Positions 25,835-34,030 of a stretch of 34,030 nucleotides of DNA are shown piece after piece; position 1 is the first letter of the stretch; every line of letters begins with the position of its first letter. Below the pieces are notes generated by a model, which saw only the letters and a program-made list of their open reading frames with translations, was not told the origin of the DNA and did not search any database. Source of the DNA: Chrysophaeum taylorii (taxonomy: Eukaryota; Sar; Pelagophyceae; Pelagomonadales; Pelagomonadaceae); NCBI GenBank assembly GCA_029834535.1, contig JAQMWT010000532.1, positions 1 through 34,030 of the forward strand. Reading direction: 5' to 3'. The translations under genes were made by a program, and so were the position numbers.

Positions 25835-27823
25835 TTATGATGTCGAGCGTGTTGTGATGTTGCGTAAAGATGCGGTATCGGTATCCAAAACATCAGATGT
25901 GTGGTCCAATTCATCCTCGCTATTATCGTCCAGTTCCTTTAGCTCTGGAGAAGACGAATTATGATTATCGGAGGATAGGTCGTTAGCAGTATTGGTATTG
26001 TGCGTAGTCATTGCATCACTCAAGGTGACCAAGGGTGCCATAACAGACGAGAGGAAGGACATAGCAGCATCTGGTGTAAGAGCGTGCAGATCCAATGCAG
26101 GAATAACACGACCATGTACATCAGACATAGCTGTGTGTAAGCTGTGGGCTGCTGCGTCGATTAGAACTCGCTGTGCCTCATTATACGTATCTGGAGGGAA
26201 CTGTCCAGTGGACGAGATAAGCGACCGAGAAATGATATGGACAAATACAGCAGAGGTCGGGATTATAGTGTCCTGATGCATTTGAAGACTCGACAAGATG
26301 TTGCCTAACAAAGAGACATGCTTGATGTTCTCGGTCACTTGAGTATTTAACGTTTCGTAGGCCTCTTGCATCTGTGTGAGAGAAGTTAGTGCAAGCGATA
26401 GTTGATATTCTCGTGCCATCAATTGCTGTTCGGTGTTAGTGAGACGTAAGGATAAAGACCGAATCTCTTCTTTTAATTGGTGTAAAGATTCAGCCATATT
26501 GTCGTTTGCTTTATCTGGCGTGGGTTCGGCGGGTGGATTTATTGATCGGCGCTGGTGACACATCTTCAGAAGAGGTATTATCAGAAAAGGTATCAATTAT
26601 TTGGGATGGGTAGCCAACTTGGACTAACACGTTTTTAAATGCCAATTGTTGATCAGGTGGAAGTTGGCGAAAGTAGTTAAGCATTGGCGGTACCGTCTCG
26701 GAAGAAGATGCGTCAAGTTGATGAGAAACATCGTTAACAAAGCATTCGATGAGCACATTAAGTAACTCATCAGGATTGGTGACTACACAGGTTTTATCTT
26801 CAACGGACTGTAACAAAGACCAAGCTGCTACAAGGATCTCAAGATTTACACTCGAAATGAAGGGCAGCTGAAGTAAGAGCGGGGCATTAGTGTCAGGGTT
26901 GACGAGAATTTTAGAACCATCGACGTTAAGGGATGTCTTAATCTGCATGAACGCCTCTTTGAGCAGCTTGTTTATAGCAATGGACTTTCCAAGGCGGAGG
27001 ATTATAGCTCCTATGTGGGCAGTTAGATCATTATAGCAAGAGAGTTGGAAGGGATGTTGATTATTGCGAATTAACGCTATCCCGTGATGTGATAAATTGC
27101 ACATCACGCAAATCAACAGAAAGAAGGGGCGCGGTACATCGAAGCAGTGCGATGCATGTTGCTCAGACGCGAGATGATCTTCAATGATTTGTCGTATCCT
27201 GTCCGTTTTAAGCTCATCTTCAGTGCATATGATGAGTACAAGGGGTGTACCCGGCATATCGGTTTTATTATAGCATTTGGTACACGCCACATGTACTTTG
27301 ACAACCCCTTTAATGGGTGGAAAGCGGTGAAAGCGAATACCTTCATTAGGTGATATAGCGGGAGCATTCCGGATGCGCTTTGCTTTTACGCACAGCAATG
27401 AACTGAGATATTGGACATTATCCACAAACTCTGTCTGTTGTGCTTCCGTAAGCAGCTGCTGCAAAGACTTAAGCCAACACTGAGGATCCTTATGTTGCGG
27501 GAGAAGAAAATTGGGTGGCGTTCCCTGACATCATCGCCAGTACGTCAAACTTGCAGTGTTTGAGCAGGAAGTACTCAGACTTCGCTGCTTGCGATTTAGA
27601 CTGTTGTTGGACAGTTGCCTTGGGCGCCTTGGGCGTCACGGGCGTAGATTGATGTTCTTGAGCCACCGACAAGTAGTTTGATGCTTCCGATTAGGAGAAC
27701 TAGTCGGAGCAACGCTTGGATTTAAGGCATTAAGGGTGGAGATAGTGACGACACGCCACCACGGCCACGGTTCAGTACAGAATAGCGCCGGCTCGCAGCA
27801 TCCTTGTTTTTAGTAGGATTCAT
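25835..27823 (-). pseudogene. ORF3 of the copia element, between RNase H and the 3' LTR; unknown protein
   Basis: A protein-coding tract of about 660 codons split by at least three or four frameshifts. It starts at the ATG at 27823 (MNPTKNKDAASRRYSVLNRG, basic with RGRGG). A Gln/Ser-rich part follows (27672-27490). The main body (27464-26511) has a possible metal site: CTKC, then CFDV and CVMCNLSHHG about 55-75 residues later. A coiled-coil C-terminus (from about 26496, MAESLHQLKEEIRSLSLRLT) and a Ser/Asp/Asn-rich acidic tail complete it. No membrane-spanning or envelope-type features are obvious. Ty1/copia elements normally end with RNase H; extra 3' ORFs are known in a few lineages such as Sireviruses. 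I recognise no domain, so the function is open. Confidence 0.65.
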
Positions 27824-27939
27824 CCTAAAAGGGATCTCCACATCGCGTCTTTCATTGCATTTCACATTTTAGCGAGCCAGTATTCCTCTACATAGGAGGG
27901 TTAGTTTAAAGTCATTTCGGACATAGTGAAGCGTAAGGA

Positions 27940-30657
27940 CTAACCATCTTGTTGAGCTATGGGTTGTTGTAAGCCGAGTAACGTGCGAAATCTGCTGAAG
28001 AGTGGAGCTCCAAAGGGTTTGGTAAATCCATCAACAATGTTATGAGTACCGGAAACATGATGTAGACGTATACGTTTTAACTGTACGTAGTCGCGAATAC
28101 GGAACCAGCGTGTGCTGATAGCTTTGGCCTTAGTCGCGCTGTCGGGATTATTAGATAGATGAATAGCAGAGGCAGAATCTCCAAGTATAGGACTGTTACG
28201 TATGAACGACATGTCCGATGGGAGGGGACTGTCGTGAGCATCATAATCTAGTAGCAAGTCTTTCCCTGAAGGTTGGCGAAGATAGAAGTGAGGATTTATA
28301 GCGAATGCCATTTCCGTTAACAGTTTGCGTAACCAGACCACATCATCGGCACACATATTAAGGGCGATAAGTTCACTCTCATGCGTAGAAGTAGCCGTGA
28401 TAGGCTGTAACTTAGACTTCCAAGTGATGAGAGAACCAAACAAAAAGATGGCGTAACCGGTTGTAGACTTGCGGTCTTGTTCATAAGAGGGTGCATTATC
28501 GGCATCAACGAACGCGACCAATGGATCAAAGTTACCTGAATTGACTTGTTCTTTAGTGTAATCCAACATGGTGGCCATGTCAGTGCGATTACCGATAAGA
28601 AGTCGAAGATGGTCCATTAGAGCGGAAGAGCCAGAGTAGTACCAGAGTCGAAGATTACGATTTTCGGGCTTGCGCAAGTAGCGGAGCGTTCCTGTTAGTA
28701 CTTGAACATGTAGAAATGCTGGATTGTGCATTCCTCGAGAGCAACGACTAAGACTTTGGGATAGATCAGGGCGACAAGCCAATTGGACAAACGTGAGCTT
28801 GCCGAGTAGGGTAGAGAAGGTATGAAGAATAAACTTGTCCATATTAGAAGATGGCTCTCCAGTTTTATACGTGGTTGATGGTGACATCGGTGTGGAAGTG
28901 GGACGTAACTGCATTAAAATGGGGTACTCTTCGAACAATGCATCAAGTTTAGCCTGACAGTCCAGTGATATAGAACCATCAGTTGTACGCGTTATGCGCA
29001 TGCCTAAGAGAGTATGGACTTCCTCGAAGGTGTCGACTGAGTATTCCTTTTTCAGGGCTTGCTGGAATTCACGACGTAGAGTTTCCGAAGTGCAAGTAAT
29101 GACGACGTCGTCTACTGAGAGCGTGCAAATTATAAATGTAGCATCAGCTTGGACTTTAGCGTAAATGCAGGTGTCTGTTCGAAATCGTGTATAGCCTAAT
29201 GAATCAAAGAAGCCGTTTGTGGTTTGATTCCAAAGGGCGGGGCTCTGGCGTAATCCATAGAGAGATTTAAGTAGCTTTGGGAGACGACGGCCTTGATATT
29301 TAGTATCTTCGGGATCGAGAAGGTAAATGCCTTGTGGCAGTTTGACATAGACATGAGAGTCGATGGGAGCTTGAACAAAAGCGTTAGGTACGTCGACATG
29401 GTAGACGGGAAGTCGCAGATGAGCTGCTAGCGCCAGAACACAACGGATGCCAGTAAGCTGTGCCATAGGGCTGAATGTGTTGAAAAAATCGGTGCCCAGA
29501 GAGGCTAAGAATCCTCGTAGGACCAGGCGTGCTTTATGCTTAATGTACTGACCAGCAGCATTGGTTTTTATACGTAGGACGAGGCGGGTGTCAATAGGCT
29601 TTGAGTTGACCATTGGCAGCGCTAGTTTAAAGCAGCCAAACTTAACAATATCAAAAATCTCTTTGGAGATGGCGGAGATATAAGCTTCGCGATCAGCGTC
29701 TGAAAGACCTTTGAGGCAGTTCAACTCATATTCATCAATTTTGATATCTTTGGCTTGAATCTTGTATTCGTCCGAACCAACAGTGCTGGGGTCATGAGTC
29801 GTCGTAAGATGGGTAATTGCGTAAGAAGCGACATTATCGTGAGTGTGAGCGTGATCGGGATCTTCGACGAGTTGAACAACTAGTAGAGGAGCATCACCAA
29901 GGTGGGCCTCAATGTAATGCGATTGCACGGTGATATAGTCTTCGATGGCGGAGAGGTGAGGCTCGGAGGCACCATAAGAAGCGTCATTATGATCCAAAAT
30001 GGAGTGGGGTGTGAACAAAGCATAAACATATTGAGCGGGAGGAACTTGAAAGGCGTGAGCATGTTCAGAAATTAGATGAACGAGAGCTTGAGGAAGGTGA
30101 AAGTCTGCAAGGTTGACATCGTCGCAGAAGTGAACGTGAGGAGCATCAGGCGATGGGTGGCTATGGCTCCTATGACACATAACTGAAGAGGACTGTGAAA
30201 GCGCTTGGTGCACATGGTGATGAAGTGATGGTGTAAATTCCCCCTCTGGAGGTATAGCCGTCCAGTGGATGCCATGAGCAAGATCAAGGGAGTGAAGGGT
30301 GGGGTCGCAGAAAGTCATGTGCTGCTTGGAGAGGTCATACTTGAAGTCGGCAAGCGTACCACCGGCTTGTTTATAAGCGGCAACAGTAGGCGAGGCAAGA
30401 CGAGTAAGAACATCCTTGAGATTGGTTTTGCGACGAGGTTGAGGGTGATGAGGACCACGGGTGAGACGTAGGACATCCTGGGAATAGAGAGACCGATAAG
30501 ATGGTAAAAGTGGCAAAGTGTTTGAGGACACTTCAGATGTAGGTGTGGTGGCGGAAGTGGCGGGTGCAGAAGCAGCTGGAGCACATGCGGGAACGGGAGA
30601 GGAAGCATGGGGAGGACGAGCAGAAGTCCCCCTCTCGTGGTCAGTGTCGGTAGGCAT
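27940..30657 (-). CDS. pol: Copia Pol C-terminal half: reverse transcriptase and RNase H
   Basis: An intact 905-residue frame. The open frame extends upstream to about 30855 without an ATG, so it was probably made as part of a polyprotein with integrase. Residues 1-330 are a Pro/His-rich linker. Copia-type RT has KHKARLVLRGFLASLGTDFF, a DVPNAFVQAPI motif with the first catalytic Asp, KSLYGLRQSPALWNQ, and an active site reading SVDD instead of the usual YVDD. Copia-type RNase H has AFVDADNAPSYEQDRKSTTG, then TATSTHESELIALN and ILGDSASAIHLSNNP, with the catalytic acidic residues kept. The end HHVSGTHNIVDGFTKP is typical of the family. The frame carries no stops, so this copy is young or was recently active, in contrast to its integrase and ORF3. 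Confidence 0.92.
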   Translation of the reverse strand: MPTDTDHERGTSARPPHASSPVPACAPAASAPATSATTPTSEVSSNTLPLLPSYRSLYSQDVLRLTRGPHHPQPRRKTNLKDVLTRLASPTVAAYKQAGGTLADFKYDLSKQHMTFCDPTLHSLDLAHGIHWTAIPPEGEFTPSLHHHVHQALSQSSSVMCHRSHSHPSPDAPHVHFCDDVNLADFHLPQALVHLISEHAHAFQVPPAQYVYALFTPHSILDHNDASYGASEPHLSAIEDYITVQSHYIEAHLGDAPLLVVQLVEDPDHAHTHDNVASYAITHLTTTHDPSTVGSDEYKIQAKDIKIDEYELNCLKGLSDADREAYISAISKEIFDIVKFGCFKLALPMVNSKPIDTRLVLRIKTNAAGQYIKHKARLVLRGFLASLGTDFFNTFSPMAQLTGIRCVLALAAHLRLPVYHVDVPNAFVQAPIDSHVYVKLPQGIYLLDPEDTKYQGRRLPKLLKSLYGLRQSPALWNQTTNGFFDSLGYTRFRTDTCIYAKVQADATFIICTLSVDDVVITCTSETLRREFQQALKKEYSVDTFEEVHTLLGMRITRTTDGSISLDCQAKLDALFEEYPILMQLRPTSTPMSPSTTYKTGEPSSNMDKFILHTFSTLLGKLTFVQLACRPDLSQSLSRCSRGMHNPAFLHVQVLTGTLRYLRKPENRNLRLWYYSGSSALMDHLRLLIGNRTDMATMLDYTKEQVNSGNFDPLVAFVDADNAPSYEQDRKSTTGYAIFLFGSLITWKSKLQPITATSTHESELIALNMCADDVVWLRKLLTEMAFAINPHFYLRQPSGKDLLLDYDAHDSPLPSDMSFIRNSPILGDSASAIHLSNNPDSATKAKAISTRWFRIRDYVQLKRIRLHHVSGTHNIVDGFTKPFGAPLFSRFRTLLGLQQPIAQQDG

Positions 30658-30857
30658 AGCAGTCCCCCTCTGCGCCGCATCATTGGGGGTGCTGTGAACA
30701 GAGAAGGGAATGTCGGGTGAAGCTGGAGGTGGATGCTGTTCATAATCAGGAGGAGATTTAGAAATAAGATGAGGAAAGGTCAGTTTAGAGGAAACACGGA
30801 CTTGGCCGTTTTCAGGATTAAGGACAACTTCGGCTAAATGATTAACATGGGGTGTTA

Positions 30858-31948
30858 TTAAAGGGGGTTTATAAAATTAGCACCACATAAGTAGATGTAA
30901 GGACGACATCGAGGCTCATATTTATGAAATTCGTTAGGTTCCAAATGCAGATAACAAACAGAACCAAAAGGTTTGAGGTAGTCCTGTTGGGGAACATTAC
31001 ATTGGTCTAACAAAACTTGTTGGGGGCTTAGGACTTTATTATAAATACGTTCGAGGGAAACGTTAGGGAGGAGATTATACGATTGGATGGCATGTATAAC
31101 AGCCCACGGGTAGTGTGGTGCCGGATCTGTTAGGGGGTGACCTTTATAGGATACATTAAGCATATGCCGGAGTCGTGTAGACGCGGCAGTGGCTATGTGA
31201 CCAACAGCGGCTTCTACTTCATGATTAAAGACATGTAAGTAAGGGGGCAACGCGGACATGTTAATACCATGTTCCACACGGAAGGGGGTTGTAACATGCT
31301 GAGATAAATAGAGTTAAAAGGAATCACAATAGATTTGTTTTAGTTGTACATGAACATAAGTAGAGCAAAAATTGCGGACAAACTCAAGGGCGTTACAAAA
31401 TTCGCTGGAGTTAGTGCTACGACAAAGTACACTAACAAAAATTTAGAAATGAGACACTTAAAATCAATGATATGTCGAAAGGATCCCCATTCCGAGAGAA
31501 CGGATACGTAACCACCGTCACATGCCCAGGCTTCACCAGGTTGAAAAATTTTTTCGAATGATGGTTGCTTGGTAAGATGGTGTGGATGAGGGAAGCGTTT
31601 TTTATGAATTGTACAATCCACACAGAACTTACGGTAGGGTACGTCAGATGGGTGGTGTCCAGGACTGGCAATAACCTGAACAGCTTTTATAGCTTGAGAA
31701 TCACTAGAATGGTGGATGTTGTGAAAATTGGTAGCTCGTTGTTGCGCATCTCGAAATGCGAGGGTGCCCCTGGCATGAACTTTCTTATCGAAGGGCGCAT
31801 GCTTCTCATGGAGCTGTCTTGGCGTTATGAGAGGAATTTGTCTTTCTTTAGTAGGAGATGATATATCTGCGGATGAGGTGTTAGAGAGGAAGACATGAGC
31901 TACTGAATCGAGATGAAAAGATGGAAGTTCGTGGTTAGAAGCAAGATT
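30858..31948 (-). pseudogene. pol: Copia integrase, frame-broken
   Basis: The open frame from 31948 carries the integrase N-terminus: RATNFHNIHHSSDSQAIKAV and KFCVDCTIHKKRFPH, the zinc-binding region. The catalytic core follows: FQPGEAWACDGGYVSVLSEW, with the first Asp in CDGG. After 31340 the frame breaks, and the middle with the second catalytic Asp and the usual DNGGEF is degraded. The next frame (31277-30858) resumes at VEHGINMSALPPYLHVFNHE, with the catalytic Glu region, and continues into the C-terminal block LKPFGSVCYLHLEPNEFHKY and CRPYIYLCG. A further frameshift near 30860 leads into the RT frame. Confidence 0.85.
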
Positions 31949-32105
31949 TCACAACATGAGAGTTTTTTATTGGAGATGTAGAACATTGTAATGGAACTCT
32001 GGTGTAATATTAAGGATGTATCTGTTGGGGATATATTTGTGAAGAAGGTTGACCTATAGTTTTTGGTTAGAGAAGCATGATCAGGGTCAAAAGATGGTGA
32101 TAGCG

Positions 32106-33865
32106 TTAATTTACGCAAGTCACAGACAAGCTGACACAAATGTTATATATATAGATTATATGATATGTTCCAGCCGGAATAGCATTAGCGATTATGTCAC
32201 AGCATAGGTCCGGGGACAAAGACAAACGAAAATTGATTTGGTGCGCTGTGAAGTTATTGGCGCGTGCCAATTCACGAGTTGAGTAGTGTCGAATGCGATC
32301 GAGTCGTGGATCGTACACGAGCATATTAGCAAATCCACGAATGGTAGGAGTGGGAGTGTATATAAAATGAACTTTGGCACCCACCTTCCTATCGCTTGAT
32401 GTAATAAAGCCCAGGTATCTGCTTTGGGACAGATGCATGTCACTTAAAGCAAACATTTTATCGATAATTTTATCGATAAATTCGAGACGATTTTCCTGAG
32501 GGTAGAAGACAAAAGAATCGTGAAATACAGGAGAAGTATAGGGAACCAGTGCTTGTACTAGACGACGCGTGTCTTGATTTTCATTATTATTATGGTATGC
32601 TTGGCAAAGCCAAAGAAAACCAGTAACAGGTTCGAGAGAAGCTGTCTTATCGATTCCGGCATCATGTGTTAGGATGGTATAGGTTTCGCCAAAAGCATTT
32701 ATATGTGCCTGGTATTTAGAAGAGGAGTTCGAAACTGTTATGTCTCCGCCTGTGTGTCTTCCACCGGTGATGTAAATGATGGGGGAAGTAGAGGATTTAT
32801 TTAAGAATAACCTGTGAGATGGTTGGTTAGATTCGATAGTTGTAATACGAAAGGACACAGGTAATGTGATAGATTTAGGGAATAAACGTCCCATAATATT
32901 ATAGAGGAGCACAAAAGCTTTGAGTTCAATAGGAGATCTCATACAAGCAAGTGGTTTTCTTGAATTAGTCAAGAATCCCAGGCGAAAGTTAGAAATGCCC
33001 TCCATGTCATCTTGACTTGGATGTTCGACTGTTTTGTTAGAGTGCAAACGAAGAAACAACATGGTCAAGGTTTCAAGTTCAGTCACAGTTAGACGAACAG
33101 ATCCTGTGCGACTGAAGATGTTGTAGGTTTTAGGTGTGGACTCAAATGGTATGTCGGGAAAGACCTGCTTCCAAGGTTCGTCGACTAATAACTTGCGACT
33201 GATGGAATTAGCGTGATCTGCAATGTCCAGAAAGGAAGTAACTCGCTTGTTAGGCCAAGAAAGCAGATCAAGATGGCCGGTGTTATATTTGCGTGCGACG
33301 AGGATCCATCTTTCCCTGGCTTGATAATCTCCACACAGATAGCATGGAAATCGGTCATATATATCCACCGTATAGTGCATCGTTGAGAAGATGAGATTAG
33401 CAACTCGTATATGGTCTTCATACGATGCGGAATGTGGTGGTGTCATTTCCATGAAAAGAACAAGCGGCTTTAAAAGCTCAAGTACACTTAGGGCACTTGG
33501 AAACAGGGAATCGTCCATATCATGCTCGAAGGTAAAATGGATCTCCCATTGATTATGTTGCGATTTGTGCATGGTGATGTCAGTTCCACTATATCGGTGT
33601 AATATCGTGCACGTTCAGCGTCCGATGCTCGATGGAGATATGTCAGAAACTTGGGTAGGGATGGGAAAACTTCGATGGAATTACCAAAACGTCTTCGTAG
33701 CATGCGCGTGAGATTGTCGTCGCTCTCAACAAGAACTTTAACGTTGATGTTGATTTGCAAGTCATTAGAAGCGCAAGCCAAGAATGCAGGAGTGGACATC
33801 CCAGAGCAAAGTAGAGTTACAGTAGGTGTTCGTGAGCTAGGAGACGTAGTTACTGTGTCAAGCAA
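32106..33865 (-). pseudogene. Copia-encoded C5-cytosine DNA methyltransferase, one frameshift
   Basis: Two overlapping frames form one DNMT. The first (33865-33488) has motif I TVTLLCSGMSTPAFLA, motif II VKVLVESDDNLTRMLRRRFG, and motif IV DIVELTSPCTNRN with the catalytic Pro-Cys intact (33574-33569). The second (33572-32106) continues with LELLKPLVLFMEMTPP (motif VI Glu; EMT in place of ENV), CYLCGDYQARERWILVARK (motif VIII), and a long target-recognition region of over 300 residues. Motif IX is HYSTRELARANNFTAHQINF and motif X is IIANAIPAGTYHI. A frame switch between motifs IV and VI falls somewhere in 33488-33572. Position upstream of integrase, on the same strand and in the same AT-rich block, marks it as element cargo. 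It would methylate cytosines in DNA; specificity is unknown. It shares little beyond core motifs with the gypsy DNMT. The frame has no ATG at its upstream end, so it may be translated as part of a gag-pol polyprotein. Confidence 0.85.
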
Positions 33866-34030
33866 ACGTGTGGTAACCTTGCGTCATACGGGACGTGGGA
33901 AATGCGTGCGTATGTAAGGCAGCTGCGAATGCATTGACTCCAAGAATGGTTTTGGGAGAATTTCTCATTTTTTTAACGCGCTTTTTGCGTTGTTGTTAGC
34001 GAATCAATTGGTAGAGTAGGCGCAACAGGT
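33866..34030 (-). other. Edge of window, upstream of the copia DNMT
   Basis: On the minus strand a short frame from an ATG at about 33968 (MRNSPKTILGVNAFAAALHT) stops before the DNMT frame. No LTR, primer-binding site or gag motif is visible in these 165 bases. Confidence 0.4.

Larger units (their letters stand above)
25322..34030 (-). mobile_element. Ty1/copia element, minus orientation, with DNMT and ORF3; 5' end beyond window
   Basis: Reading right to left: DNMT (33865-32106), integrase (31948-30858), RT and RNase H (about 30855-27940), ORF3 (27823-25835), polypurine tract (25726-25718), 3' LTR (25717-25322). Gag, protease, primer-binding site and 5' LTR are not seen and should lie right of 34030. 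RT to RNase H is one intact 905-codon frame; integrase, DNMT and ORF3 carry frameshifts or stops. The element is much more AT-rich than the host genes. Confidence 0.88.

Noticed and set aside
25835..27823. ORF3 as an envelope gene
   Set aside because: No signal peptide, transmembrane anchor or fusion-protein features are seen. The coiled coil alone is not enough.

Overview
This window reads as nuclear DNA of a GC-rich, intron-bearing eukaryotic microbe, most likely a microalga or related protist. The reasons are small GT-AG introns (38, 46, 53 and 57 nt) in two genes, secretory and type II membrane glycosyltransferases, a thiol dioxygenase of the ADO/plant cysteine oxidase type, a cyanase, a possible ciliary protein, and several retrotransposon classes. 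I cannot place it to phylum. A GC-rich stramenopile alga would fit, but that is inference.

Layout. Bases 1-700 hold fragments of a dispersed repeat that ends in a GTCGACTGCTAAGAGGGG motif. Bases 1048-10176 are a compact host block: cyanase (-), PLOD-type glycosyltransferase (-), a poorly resolved stretch (3.0-5.0 kb), a small possibly ciliary protein (-), a small mitochondrial-type membrane protein (-), a GT61 glycosyltransferase (-), an ADO/PCO thiol dioxygenase (+, divergent from GT61) and an acidic coiled-coil protein (-). Bases 11.0-14.3 kb are accessory: inverted and tandem copies of the dispersed repeat enclose a broken unknown gene, a splice-donor-like minisatellite and a decayed Helitron/Pif1 helicase. 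At 15.1-15.3 kb a TATA box is followed by four 27-bp palindromic iterons. At 15.55-16.7 kb lies a gene for a secreted Cys-rich protein.

From about 17.8 kb to the right edge the window is a nest of LTR retrotransposons. A Ty3/gypsy element (+) carries gag, then a cytosine-5 DNA methyltransferase (DNMT) domain fused in frame ahead of reverse transcriptase and RNase H. It is interrupted at 22775 by a Ty1/copia element (+), of which the 5' LTR, a half-tRNA(iMet) primer-binding site and a gag pseudogene remain. That copy is cut at 25321 by a second copy of the same copia family in the opposite orientation. The second copy runs to the right edge and shows 3' LTR, polypurine tract, an extra ORF3, RNase H/RT, integrase and its own, very different, DNMT upstream of integrase. 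The two copia copies together give nearly the whole family architecture: LTR-PBS-gag-DNMT-IN-RT-RH-ORF3-PPT-LTR.

The most exciting content is this pair of unrelated LTR retrotransposons, each with its own captured DNA methyltransferase, nested at one locus, plus the unrecognised ORF3 of the copia family. DNMT capture by retrotransposons has been reported before in a few algae and dinoflagellates, so the principle is known. The co-occurrence in a gypsy and a copia lineage at one locus, and ORF3, deserve checking. Many reading-frame breaks are single-base losses in short homopolymers, so some apparent pseudogenes, the cyanase above all, may be sequencing artefacts.
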